The notes: generated by a model not told the origin, from the sequence alone. Counted from the first letter of the stretch, positions 16,712 to 24,622 are shown. The stretch is DNA of 35,457 bases from JAAGZL01 sp050291725 (GCA_050291725.1 JBNKKH010000014.1:1-35457), one strand, 5' to 3'. Made by a program: numbers and translations.

Positions 16712-16735
16712 CCATGGTCTATAGAAGAACCGTGG
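16712..16735 (+). other. Hairpin directly after uvrA
   Basis: CCATGGT (16712-16718) can pair with ACCGTGG (16729-16735), with one G-U pair and a ten-base loop, starting two bases after the uvrA stop. No T run follows, so it is at most an atypical terminator. Confidence 0.3.
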
Positions 16736-16760
16736 AGAGATCTTATTGAAAATGATTTAT

Positions 16761-16950
16761 CCGCGAATAAACGCGAATGCTATTTAGGCAAGCCATATAG
16801 TGTTTGCGCCAACTGAAGGGATTGGAGTTATCTATTTTTAACTTCTACTTTTCCTGCACCTGCGATCAAGTCGCGGGGTGACGAAATTAAAATGTTAAGG
16901 TCAATTCGCTAGCTTCTAGAAAACAATAATTCTTTTGCGTTCATTTGCGG
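16761..16950. repeat. Imperfect inverted repeat bounding a gene-free segment
   Basis: CCGCGAATAAACGCGAA (16761-16777) and TTTGCGTTCATTTGCGG (16934-16950) are inverted copies with 14 of 17 positions matching. They enclose about 156 bases in which I see no reading frame of note. The gap 16711-16984 otherwise holds only the hairpin after uvrA. The structure could be the remains of a small non-autonomous element. Confidence 0.5.
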
Positions 16951-16984
16951 ACACCCTTCACCATCCAAACCATTGGCTCTATTC

Positions 16985-18439
16985 TCAACCAACACTGGTC
17001 TCCACCCGATTGCGCCCCTTGCCCTTTGCTAGATACAAAGCCTCGTCGCAACGTTTTGTCAGACTATCAATATCATCATCTTTCTGATATTCAGCCACGC
17101 CGCAACTAATGGTCAGGCGCATTGGATTTTCTTCGCTATTAAAATTTTCGTTTTCAATATCTTTACGAATACGCTCAGCCATTGCTGCCGCCATATCTAG
17201 AGAACACGGGGTAAGCGCCATAAACTCATCCCCTCCCCAGCGCACCAGCAGATCATTGCCACGCATCCCTTGGTTAATAAGCTCAACAGCCTGCCTGAGA
17301 ACCAGATCGCCGGTAATGTGTCCGTGAACATCGTTTATGTTCTTAAAGTTATCAAGATCAATGAGAATGGCGCAGAGAGGAGAGTTCTGCCTTCCTGCAG
17401 TTTTTAGGGTCTTTTGGAATGTAAAATCTAGTTCTCGACGATTAAAGGCGCCGGTCAATTTATCGGTAACTGCAAAGGTCAGCAACTTATCCTGATAATA
17501 GTTTATGGTAAAAATATTGATGGCTGCCACAACCAGAACCACCAGTACCGAAATAAGAATATTGCGCAATAAATTGGCCTTGATTGCTTGCATCGCAAGA
17601 TTCTGATCCTGCTCTACAACCAGGAACCAGTCTAACTCTGGGATATAACGGGAAATAAGAAGAATATGGCCATTTTGCCTATCATATTCGTAGACCTTTT
17701 CTCGGCTCTCATCACTTAGAATAGCATCAGCATGTTTACTGATGCCGGCGAGATCATGCAGATTTGTTTTATTAATAAGATTTCTATCGGAATGAACTTG
17801 CACCAGACCTGCTGCATTTACCAAAAATATATTTCTATTGTACTTTTCCCGATACGCTCTTAGCAGCTGGGAAACCTTCTCCATCTTCAGACCAACACCT
17901 GTGACGCCCAGTAGCTTTCCACTATAGTCCTTCAGCTTATGGTTAATGAAGATAGTCAAGGTATCTTGCGCAGCCTCGTCAGTATCAACATCTAAGGCAT
18001 GCTCTTTCCCACTATTAACAAATTCGTAGTACCAGACATCATGGCTATCTTCCTTGCTTATCTGTTTTAGAATTCCGTTGTAATGGTAGTAGTTACCGCT
18101 CTTATCAGAGACGAAGAAAGATGAAAAGAATCCATATCTCTCACTTATTTCATGCAGGTATTTCTGTATTTGCCGTACATTTTTTTCACCGTTTAACGCC
18201 CAATCCTTAAGGAAGGTATCATTCGCCATAAGGGATGAGACAAAGATCGGGCGCATGAGATCAGCCTGAATCTCAGAGTAGATATTATCTCTGGTAAGAG
18301 GCAGTGAGCTATTAATGATACCAAAACGCACAGAGTCCCGAGCCGTCTGGTAATTTAGATAATTAATAACAATAAACGCAGACACCAATATCAGTGTCAG
18401 AACTGTTATTAACTTAAGTTTTAAATGTGCGTACTGCAT
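16985..18439 (-). CDS. Membrane diguanylate cyclase with periplasmic Cache-like sensor
   Basis: This 484-residue protein probably makes cyclic di-GMP from two GTP in response to an external ligand. An N-terminal membrane helix (about 10-27), a periplasmic Cache-like domain (about 35-285) and a second helix (about 288-308) precede the GGDEF domain. The active-site motif is intact (RWGGDEF, GGDEF at 402-406). An inhibitory-site motif RxxD (RGND, 393-396) lies five residues before it, predicting product feedback inhibition. No EAL domain is attached. The gene ends facing uvrA and diverges from the glycosyltransferase gene. The Shine-Dalgarno sequence is weak. The ligand cannot be told from the sequence. 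Confidence 0.9.
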   Translation of the reverse strand: MQYAHLKLKLITVLTLILVSAFIVINYLNYQTARDSVRFGIINSSLPLTRDNIYSEIQADLMRPIFVSSLMANDTFLKDWALNGEKNVRQIQKYLHEISERYGFFSSFFVSDKSGNYYHYNGILKQISKEDSHDVWYYEFVNSGKEHALDVDTDEAAQDTLTIFINHKLKDYSGKLLGVTGVGLKMEKVSQLLRAYREKYNRNIFLVNAAGLVQVHSDRNLINKTNLHDLAGISKHADAILSDESREKVYEYDRQNGHILLISRYIPELDWFLVVEQDQNLAMQAIKANLLRNILISVLVVLVVAAINIFTINYYQDKLLTFAVTDKLTGAFNRRELDFTFQKTLKTAGRQNSPLCAILIDLDNFKNINDVHGHITGDLVLRQAVELINQGMRGNDLLVRWGGDEFMALTPCSLDMAAAMAERIRKDIENENFNSEENPMRLTISCGVAEYQKDDDIDSLTKRCDEALYLAKGKGRNRVETSVG

Positions 18440-18683
18440 CTAGATATTCAGATTAAAAATAATTTATCCCATTTCTTTGCACTATTATGACACGCCATGG
18501 TGATAAATATACTTCTTTGAGCACTATACGGGAAACTGAAATCAAAAAGCCTTGCACTGAAAATAGCGGCAAAAACATCTAATAACCTAAGATTTTTCCA
18601 GCCACATAGATATGCTTAATTAAACTGAAACAATGCGCTGTTATCTTCCATGGATGTTTTATTACAGTTACATGTTTTAGTCC

Positions 18684-19910
18684 GTGGTTTCTCAAACCAA
18701 AACCAGAGAGTCATTAAGAATCCTGGTGATTTCTGACGTCTACTTCCCTCGTATCAACGGTGTTTCCACCTCTATTCAGACCTTCGCCCTGGAATTAACC
18801 AAGCAGGGCCATAAGGTAACTCTCATTACCCCAGACTACGGCAAGACCCACCATGAGCCATTTGAGATAATTCGGATACCGGCTCGTACAGTCCCAATGG
18901 ATCGGGAAGACCGTCTAATGAGTTACCGAGCTATCAGACATATGGCCTCCTTTCTCAAACAATATGAGTTTGACCTAATCCATATTCAGACTCCATTTGT
19001 AGCCCACTACGCAGGCATCTATCTGGGAAGGGTGCTTGGCGTTAAGACTATAGAGACCTATCACACATTTTTTGAAGAGTATCTAGACAAGTACATTCCG
19101 ATACTTCCCTCTGCCCTGCTGCATCTCATTGCCCGCCGCTTCTCCTGCCGCCAATGCAATGCCGTAGATGCCTTGGTATCTCCCTCAAATGCCATGCTGC
19201 AGGTACTAAGGGATTACGGAGTCACAACAACTGCTCAGGTTATACCTACAGGTATTCGCCTGGAGCAGTTCAGTCAAGGCGATGGCCCAGGTTTCCGTGC
19301 GCGTTTTGGTGTTCCTCCAGATCAGCCACTACTGCTGTTTGTAGGCCGGGTTGCCCTGGAGAAGAATATTCTATTTCTAATTAAGGTGATGGCAGAGGTA
19401 GTAAAACAGGTTCCTAACGCCATGCTTATGATAACTGGAGAGGGGCCAGCCCGTGCGGCACTGCAAAACCGGGTCAAAGCCAGCGGGCTTTCTGAAAATA
19501 TCCGATTTATTGGTTATTTAGATCGCCAGGGAGAGCTGGAGAGCTGCTACTGCGCGGCCGATCTTTTTGTCTTCGCATCCCGCACTGAGACCCAGGGACT
19601 AGTACTTCTGGAGGCTATGGCCCTGGGTACACCAGTTGTTTCCACCGCTGTTATGGGCACAGCTGAAGTACTGAAAAACGGACAGGGGTGTAGCCTGGCC
19701 AAAGAGGAATTAAACGACTTTTCTACTAAGATAGTAGATCTACTAAAGGATGAACAGAGACGCAATGAACTCAGCGTCACAGGAAAAAGCTACGCTAAAC
19801 AGTGGGCTGCTCCGGCTATGGCGCATAAAATGGCGGCGTTTTACTCCATGATGGCTCGAGATTGGGGTAGTCTTGAGGTTGGAATCCACCCCGAGCCCAG
19901 CATGGAATAG
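18684..19910 (+). CDS. Glycosyltransferase family 4 protein (MgtA/diacylglycerol-glucosyltransferase-like)
   Basis: This 408-residue GT-B enzyme is probably located at the cytoplasmic face of the inner membrane. The N-terminal domain begins RILVISDVYFPRINGVSTSIQ with DLIHIQTPF and ETYHTFFEEY, the pattern seen in mannosyltransferases of the MgtA type and diacylglycerol glucosyltransferases. The donor domain has FVGRVALEKN and the E-x7-E motif in TETQGLVLLEA. Donor and acceptor cannot be fixed from sequence; a glycolipid or lipid-linked acceptor is the leading guess. The start is GTG (18684-18686) with no obvious Shine-Dalgarno sequence, so the N-terminus is uncertain by a few residues. The upstream gap (18440-18683) is AT-rich and shows no gene. 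Confidence 0.88.
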   Translation: MVSQTKTRESLRILVISDVYFPRINGVSTSIQTFALELTKQGHKVTLITPDYGKTHHEPFEIIRIPARTVPMDREDRLMSYRAIRHMASFLKQYEFDLIHIQTPFVAHYAGIYLGRVLGVKTIETYHTFFEEYLDKYIPILPSALLHLIARRFSCRQCNAVDALVSPSNAMLQVLRDYGVTTTAQVIPTGIRLEQFSQGDGPGFRARFGVPPDQPLLLFVGRVALEKNILFLIKVMAEVVKQVPNAMLMITGEGPARAALQNRVKASGLSENIRFIGYLDRQGELESCYCAADLFVFASRTETQGLVLLEAMALGTPVVSTAVMGTAEVLKNGQGCSLAKEELNDFSTKIVDLLKDEQRRNELSVTGKSYAKQWAAPAMAHKMAAFYSMMARDWGSLEVGIHPEPSME

Positions 19911-19991
19911 ATTTTCTGACATATAGCATAAAAAGCCTCCTAGCTCAACTATCTTTTTTAGCATATACTTTAATTAGTGATCGGCGTAGAT

Positions 19992-20000
19992 TGCTATATA
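19992..20000 (+). promoter_or_regulatory. Extended -10 promoter candidate for the 25-codon gene
   Basis: TGC followed by TATATA fits an extended -10 element, predicting a start near 20007 and a leader of about 40 bases before the ATG at 20046. No good -35 hexamer is visible at the usual distance. Confidence 0.35.
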
Positions 20001-20045
20001 TAACAATACTTTTTTAGTTAAAAAATAAGCGTGGAGGTATACGTC

Positions 20046-20123
20046 ATGATTGAAGGCAAATATGCTCTATTAATTGGAGTCCTTGGAATAATTATCAGCT
20101 GGGCTCTGGCTTTTGTTGTATAA
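20046..20123 (+). CDS. 25-residue single-helix membrane peptide
   Basis: The frame begins ATGATTGAAGGC and ends GTTGTATAA. It encodes a peptide starting MIEGKYALL, followed by a continuous hydrophobic stretch with one central Ser-Trp and the end LAFVV. A near-perfect GGAGGT ribosome binding site lies seven bases upstream and a strong terminator lies about 20 bases downstream, so the stretch looks like a complete one-gene unit. I do not recognise the peptide. Tiny one-helix proteins of this sort often bind larger membrane complexes (for example CydX-like subunits), but that is only an analogy. It may have been missed by annotation because of its size. Confidence 0.6.
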   Translation: MIEGKYALLIGVLGIIISWALAFVV

Positions 20124-20144
20124 AAAGCTAAGTAACCGCACCTA

Positions 20145-20174
20145 AAAACCTCGGCACCATGCCGGGGTTTTTTT
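20145..20174. terminator. Bidirectional Rho-independent terminator
   Basis: AAAACCTCGGC (20145-20155) pairs with GCCGGGGTTTT (20161-20171), with one G-U pair and a five-base loop. A run of seven T follows on the plus strand and five on the minus strand. It ends the 25-codon gene and the membrane protein gene that converges on it from the right. Confidence 0.8.
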
Positions 20175-20207
20175 ATGCCGCAATATTTGGTTAACAGATA
20201 ACCACAG

Positions 20208-20681
20208 TTATGCTGCCAGCGTCCGTTCCTTGTGCGCCTCGATTCTTATCTGCTTATTATTCTTCCCAACAATTAGATACCAACTAGCGTAAAGCGCCAG
20301 CACTGAAATCGGAGGTAGCAAAACAGTTAATATCGCATCCTCCCAAGCGCTTGGTGTTCCAGGCCATCTAATAAATAGCGCTATGGATGTAATAATCAGA
20401 GCCCAGAACAGCATATGATGTATAGAGGCCAAAGCCAAACTCCAGAATGGCAATCCTGAGTCACTATATAGCTCCCTGGCTTTCCCGGTAACCCGCGTCA
20501 TAAACATCGCAGCATTTAACAAATAGGTAACAATCAAAACAACAGATACCGGCATAATGCGAAAACACTCTGCTCTTGTTGTGCAGAGTATTTCTGGCTG
20601 CAACCATATGGCAAAAAGAATAGCTAAACCAACCAAGGGAGAAATAAGATATGCAGCATATATTCTATATCGAGCGATCAT
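20208..20681 (-). CDS. Conserved-looking four-helix membrane protein, unknown function
   Basis: This 157-residue protein has four hydrophobic helices at about 11-27, 43-61, 77-104 and 115-138, and a basic C-terminal tail (KNNKQIRIEAHKERTLAA). The loop after helix one has two cysteines (C33 and C39), which could form a disulfide if the loop is periplasmic. Helix three contains a His-His pair in SIHHMLFWAL. I do not recognise a family and assign no function. It stands alone between the terminator at 20145-20174 and the SAM hydrolase gene. The Shine-Dalgarno sequence is weak. The gap to the next gene (20682-20800) shows nothing else. Confidence 0.75.
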   Translation of the reverse strand: MIARYRIYAAYLISPLVGLAILFAIWLQPEILCTTRAECFRIMPVSVVLIVTYLLNAAMFMTRVTGKARELYSDSGLPFWSLALASIHHMLFWALIITSIALFIRWPGTPSAWEDAILTVLLPPISVLALYASWYLIVGKNNKQIRIEAHKERTLAA

Positions 20682-20800
20682 TTTATTTTCACTATGGCCT
20701 CTAACAAAAAGCTATAATTAACTACTTATAATAGAGCAGTTGATATATCACCAATGATATCTGTCATTTGCCTCCAGCAACCAGTTTTATTTACCCAAAA

Positions 20801-21553
20801 CTAATTCAAGCCAACTGCAGTTCCAATACTGATACCCAGCATATCAACTGCACTTCCTTGGTTGACTGCAATTTCGATTAATCCCAGAGAGTTCTCATAC
20901 CAGAACGGCTCTCCAACCCCCACCTGGCTGAATGTTTTTGCATAACTAATCTCACTGCCCGCCACGTTAAAAGTGGCATGTGTATGAACCGCAGATGCCC
21001 TTATTCCACTGAGCGCATTTCCAAAGTCGTCTATATAGATAACCTCTTCTAGATCATGCGGCCAATCGGCACCAATCATTGAGTGATAAGATAACTCTGA
21101 CCCAGACATATAATCCTGTCTACAGAGAGCAGCCGCAACCGGGGCAAAAAGATCGCGTCCGTGAAAACTACTGCTAAGATGCTGCGGCCGCCACTCTATC
21201 TCTTCAATCAGCGCCTCGCCGCTTCTTCTGGCAACCTGCGAGAGCAGGCCATTATCTGGCCCTATAAACCATTGAGCTGAATCCTTTACCAGGATGGGGC
21301 GACGCTTGCCACCAACACCAGGATCCACCACTGCAACTACCAGTGAACCTGGAGGCAAGCCATTTGCTACTGCTGCAAGCAAATAAGATGCTGGTCGAGG
21401 TTGAAACCGTGGGGCATCGACCATTAGCTGAACAACTGGCTGCTCCACACCACTTGCAGCAAACACTGCTTGCATCTGACCGTGATAGGGCCCGTTTACG
21501 CCAAAATCTGTAAACAAGGCTATAAGAGTCGGTTTTTCAATATGAGGCGCCAT
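20801..21553 (-). CDS. S-adenosylmethionine hydrolase (adenosine-forming), DUF62 family
   Basis: This 250-residue protein belongs to the SAM hydroxide adenosyltransferase family, which splits S-adenosylmethionine with water into adenosine and methionine. Motifs in order are LFTDFG (13-18), VVDPGVGG (75-82), GPDNGLL (98-104), SFHGRDLFAP (129-138), IDDFGNA and, near the end, NSLGLIEIAVNQGSA. The Asp-Arg-His catalytic set is present as D77, R84 and H131, with the same Asp-Arg spacing as the archaeal enzyme. Nothing indicates the related fluorinase or chlorinase. Its cellular purpose is unclear. The gene begins 25 bases beyond the rplQ terminator and so probably has its own weak promoter or relies on read-through. 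Confidence 0.9.
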   Translation of the reverse strand: MAPHIEKPTLIALFTDFGVNGPYHGQMQAVFAASGVEQPVVQLMVDAPRFQPRPASYLLAAVANGLPPGSLVVAVVDPGVGGKRRPILVKDSAQWFIGPDNGLLSQVARRSGEALIEEIEWRPQHLSSSFHGRDLFAPVAAALCRQDYMSGSELSYHSMIGADWPHDLEEVIYIDDFGNALSGIRASAVHTHATFNVAGSEISYAKTFSQVGVGEPFWYENSLGLIEIAVNQGSAVDMLGISIGTAVGLN

Positions 21554-21577
21554 CTGTACAATTATACCTCAGGCAAT

Positions 21578-21604
21578 AAAAAACCGGGCAGAGCCCGGTT
21601 TTTT
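21578..21604 (-). terminator. Terminator of the ribosomal (alpha) operon after rplQ
   Basis: AAAAAACCGGGC (21578-21589) and GCCCGGTTTTTT (21593-21604) form a perfect 12-bp stem with a three-base loop, 19 bases after the rplQ stop. The A and T runs on either side make it work in both directions in principle. Confidence 0.9.
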
Positions 21605-21622
21605 ATTAAATAGCGATTGAGC

Positions 21623-22021
21623 TTATTCGGCGTCTAACGACTCGATATCATCCATATCTACCTCTGGACGATCTACCAGCTCAACATAGGCCATAGGTGC
21701 CTTGTCGCCCTGACGATAGCCACACTTCAAGATACGCACATAGCCTCCTGGACGCTCTTTATAACGTGGTCCGATCTCGGAAAACAGTTTTCCTACAACC
21801 TCTTTATCACGCAGACGATCAAAAGCGAGACGACGCTTAGCGACACAGTCTACTTTACCAATGGTGATAATAGGCTCAGCTACCCGACGCAGCTCTTTGG
21901 CTTTAGGGAGAGTGGTTTTAATCAGCTCGTGACGCAGCAGTGAACATGTCATGTTACGGAACATGGCTTTGCGATGACTGCTATTGCGGTTCAGCTGCCG
22001 CCCTGATTTGCGATGTCGCAT
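21623..22021 (-). CDS. rplQ: 50S ribosomal protein L17
   Basis: This 132-residue protein of the large subunit lies near the nascent-peptide exit region. The N-terminus MRHRKSGRQLNRNSSHRKA and the segment RPGGYVRILKCGYRQGDKAPMAYVEL are diagnostic. The frame is open further upstream, but the family start and an AAGGA sequence nine bases before the ATG at 22019-22021 fix the start here; a longer frame would run into rpoA. The tail ends in an acidic stretch. Last gene of the operon, directly after rpoA and before the terminator at 21578-21604. Confidence 0.97.
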   Translation of the reverse strand: MRHRKSGRQLNRNSSHRKAMFRNMTCSLLRHELIKTTLPKAKELRRVAEPIITIGKVDCVAKRRLAFDRLRDKEVVGKLFSEIGPRYKERPGGYVRILKCGYRQGDKAPMAYVELVDRPEVDMDDIESLDAE

Positions 22022-22077
22022 TGATCGACTTCCTTCAAAACTAGTTAAATCAAATAAATATTGGAATGGTAAGCGGC

Positions 22078-23070
22078 TTAAGCCACTTCCACACCCTCTG
22101 GCGGCCAATTTTCCAGGCGCATGCCCAGAGAGAGACCACGAGTCGCCAAAACATCTTTAATTTCAGTCAGGGACTTCTTACCCAGATTTGGTGTCTTAAG
22201 CAGCTCAACTTCAGTACGCTGAATAAGATCTCCAATAAGAAAAATGTTCTCGGCCTTCAGACAATTGGCAGAGCGAACAGTTAGCTCCAGATCGTCAACC
22301 GGACGCAGCAGGATAGGATCTATAGCTGGCTTCTCACTCTCCTGGCTAACTTCACTCTCAATGATGTCATCCAGGGTTACGAATGCAGATAGCTGATCCT
22401 GCAGAATGGTAGCGGCGCGACGTATAGCCTCTTCTGGATCCAGAGTACCGTCGGTCTCCAGATCAATCACCAAACGATCAAGGTTGGTGCGTTGTTCAAC
22501 ACGGGCAGCCTCTACCTCATACGAGATACGCTTGATAGGTGAAAAGGTTGCATCCAACTGTAGACGGCCTATTGGCTGATCCTCACCAGATTCGTTGTTG
22601 CGAACGGTTGTAGGCTCATAGCCGATACCCTTTGCCACCTTCAGAGTCATGTTGATCTCGCCATCCTTAGTTAGATTAGCGATGACATGATCTGGATTAG
22701 CAATTTCAACATCATGATCAAGAGTAATGTCGCTGGCCAAAACTGGACCAGGACCTTTCTTGCTCAGAGTGAGGGTGGCATCGTTCCTGGCATGCATAAC
22801 CACTGCAAGCTCTTTCAGGTTCAGAAGAATATCTAATACGTCTTCCTGAACGCCTTCTATAGTGGTGTACTCATGCAGCACGCCTTCGATCTCAACCTCA
22901 ACTACGGCACAACCCGGCATGGAGGAGAGAAGAATTCTACGCAAGGCATTACCCAGGGTATGACCAAAACCACGCTCCATCGGCTCCAGGGAGACCTTGG
23001 AATGCAGTGGCGTAAGCGCCTGAACATTGACCAGGCGTGGCTTTAGAAAATCTGTTACAAACTCCGGCAT
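22078..23070 (-). CDS. rpoA: DNA-directed RNA polymerase alpha subunit
   Basis: This 330-residue subunit dimerises to nucleate RNA polymerase assembly and contacts promoter UP elements and activators. The N-terminal domain (about 1-235) has LEPMERGFGHTLGNALRRILL. The C-terminal domain (about 250-325) has the paired-helix DNA-binding segment VRSANCLKAENI and TPNLGKKSLTEIKDVL. Length matches E. coli alpha (329). It lies between rpsD and rplQ as in other Gammaproteobacteria, with a 21-base gap after rpsD. Confidence 0.99.
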   Translation of the reverse strand: MPEFVTDFLKPRLVNVQALTPLHSKVSLEPMERGFGHTLGNALRRILLSSMPGCAVVEVEIEGVLHEYTTIEGVQEDVLDILLNLKELAVVMHARNDATLTLSKKGPGPVLASDITLDHDVEIANPDHVIANLTKDGEINMTLKVAKGIGYEPTTVRNNESGEDQPIGRLQLDATFSPIKRISYEVEAARVEQRTNLDRLVIDLETDGTLDPEEAIRRAATILQDQLSAFVTLDDIIESEVSQESEKPAIDPILLRPVDDLELTVRSANCLKAENIFLIGDLIQRTEVELLKTPNLGKKSLTEIKDVLATRGLSLGMRLENWPPEGVEVA

Positions 23071-23091
23071 TAGTGGCTTCTCCCCTATCCC

Positions 23092-23712
23092 TTACTTGGA
23101 GTACAGTTCTACGACTAGCTGCTCGCTAATCTCGGCTGGCAGTTCAGAACGATCAGGAATACGCTTAAAAACGCCCTTCATCGCCTTAGGGTCTACCTCT
23201 ACCCAGTCAACAAAACCATATTGCTCAGCTAGAGCAAGTGCTCCCTGAATACGGATCTGTTTTTTGGCCTTTTCCCTAATAGTGATGACATCATCAGCCT
23301 GAACATTGTAGGAAGGAATGTTTACAATCTTCCCATTAACTTCTATGGCCTTATGGCTAACCAACTGACGGGCTTCCGCACGAGTTGACCCAAAACCAAG
23401 ACGATATACGACATTATCAAGACGCTGCTCCAGTAGCTGCAACAGATTCTCACCAGTTGCGCCTTTGGTCTGGGCGGCCTTTTTATAGTAGTTGCGGAAC
23501 TGCTTTTCCATTACGCCATAGATACGACGTACTTTCTGCTTTTCACGCAGCTGCAGTCCATAGTCAGAGATGCGACGACGACGATCAGTAGTCTGACCCG
23601 GTTGCTTCTCCATGTTGCATTTGGAATCCAGTGGACGCACGCGACTCTTGAGGAACAGATCAGTTCCTTCACGTCGACTGAGTTTACACTTTGGACCTAT
23701 GTATCTTGCCAT
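23092..23712 (-). CDS. rpsD: 30S ribosomal protein S4
   Basis: This 206-residue primary 16S rRNA-binding protein nucleates assembly of the small-subunit body. It starts MARYIGPKCKLSRREGTDLF and has an S4 RNA-binding domain (about 96-160, RLDNVVYRLGFGSTRAEARQLV). Length equals E. coli S4. Only one cysteine (C9) is near the start, so it is not the zinc-binding form. In E. coli S4 represses the alpha operon by binding its leader; whether the shorter leader here does the same cannot be seen. Confidence 0.98.
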   Translation of the reverse strand: MARYIGPKCKLSRREGTDLFLKSRVRPLDSKCNMEKQPGQTTDRRRRISDYGLQLREKQKVRRIYGVMEKQFRNYYKKAAQTKGATGENLLQLLEQRLDNVVYRLGFGSTRAEARQLVSHKAIEVNGKIVNIPSYNVQADDVITIREKAKKQIRIQGALALAEQYGFVDWVEVDPKAMKGVFKRIPDRSELPAEISEQLVVELYSK

Positions 23713-23728
23713 TTTTGCTTAACTCCGA

Positions 23729-24118
23729 TCAGACTCGACGCTTCTTGGGAGGGCGACAGCCATTATGTGGTATGGGTGTGACATCTGTGATGCTGGTAAT
23801 CTTGAAACCGGCGTTGTTCATAGCGCGCACAGCGGAATCACGACCTGGACCTGGACCATTTACCTCAACATCTAGATTCTTCAACCCGTACTCTTTCGCC
23901 TTTTCACAGGCACGATCAGCTGCTACCTGAGCGGCGAAGGGAGTGCTCTTACGTGAGCCACGAAATCCAGACCCACCGGAGGTTGCCCACGAAAGGGCGT
24001 TACCTTGCCTGTCGGTGATGGTAATGATTGTATTATTGAACGACGCATGAATATGAGCCACACCATCGGTAACAACCTTGGTGATCTTCTTGCGTGTGCG
24101 GCTGTTTGGTTTTGCCAT
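23729..24118 (-). CDS. rpsK: 30S ribosomal protein S11
   Basis: This 129-residue protein of the 30S platform lies near the mRNA exit and the mini-mRNA path. Diagnostic segments are HIHASFNNTIITITDRQGN, SWATSGGSGFRGSRKSTPFAAQ, and the basic end NGCRPPKKRRV. Length equals the E. coli protein. It lies between rpsM and rpsD in the alpha cluster, 16 bases before rpsD. Confidence 0.98.
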   Translation of the reverse strand: MAKPNSRTRKKITKVVTDGVAHIHASFNNTIITITDRQGNALSWATSGGSGFRGSRKSTPFAAQVAADRACEKAKEYGLKNLDVEVNGPGPGRDSAVRAMNNAGFKITSITDVTPIPHNGCRPPKKRRV

Positions 24119-24183
24119 TGCCTAGTTCCTACAAACTCTTGTCTATGTGTAACCTGCCCTTTTGGACAGAACGAAATCACTAA

Positions 24184-24540
24184 TTAACGCTTAATCGGGC
24201 GACGCGGTCCCTTTCTGGTACGCGCGTTAGTCTTGGTACGCTGCCCTCTTACTGGCAGTCCTCGACGATGCCTGATACCACGATTACAGCCCAGATCCAT
24301 TAAACGCTTAATATTCATGGAAATATCACGTCGCAGATCACCCTCAACGGTGAACTTACCAACTTCTGAGCGCAGGGATTCTACCTCAGCCTCAGTCAAA
24401 TCCTGAATCCTAGCATCCGGTGCAATACCGGAAGTCGCGCAGATCTCTGCAGCTCTGGTACGACCGATACCGTATATTGCTGTTAAGGCAATAACAGTAT
24501 GTTTTCTATCTGGAATATTGACGCCTGCAATTCGGGCCAT
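24184..24540 (-). CDS. rpsM: 30S ribosomal protein S13
   Basis: This 118-residue head protein contacts the P-site tRNA and bridges to L5. It has MARIAGVNIPDRKHTVIALT at the start, a helix-two-turn-helix core (YGIGRTRAAEIC), RHRRGLPVRGQRTKTNARTR and a basic tail. The frame can be read one codon further back from a GTG, but the ATG at 24538-24540 with AGGAG seven bases upstream is the family start. A promoter candidate precedes it (24594-24622). Confidence 0.98.
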   Translation of the reverse strand: MARIAGVNIPDRKHTVIALTAIYGIGRTRAAEICATSGIAPDARIQDLTEAEVESLRSEVGKFTVEGDLRRDISMNIKRLMDLGCNRGIRHRRGLPVRGQRTKTNARTRKGPRRPIKR

Positions 24541-24593
24541 CACTAACTCCTAAATTAAATAAAACCTACCCGCTTCACGCGCGAAAACACGCA

Positions 24594-24622
24594 ATCTTAT
24601 CGGGAAACCATATACAAATCAA
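24594..24622 (-). promoter_or_regulatory. Candidate alpha-operon promoter between rpmJ and rpsM
   Basis: On the minus strand TTGATT (24622-24617) and TAAGAT (24599-24594) are spaced by 17 bases, each matching four of six consensus positions. Transcription would begin about 45-50 bases before rpsM, inside the 95-base rpmJ-rpsM gap. E. coli also has a separate alpha promoter upstream of rpsM, which supports the call by position. Confidence 0.4.

Noticed and set aside
20801..21553. DUF62 protein as a fluorinase or chlorinase
   Set aside because: The Asp-Arg-His hydrolase set is present and there is no halogen-metabolism context; the hydrolase is by far the commoner activity in this family.
22022..22108. 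N-terminal extension of L17 (29 further codons open upstream)
   Set aside because: The family start MRHRKSG has a good ribosome binding site, and the extension would overlap the rpoA coding end. The same reasoning removes upstream extensions of rplR and rplV.
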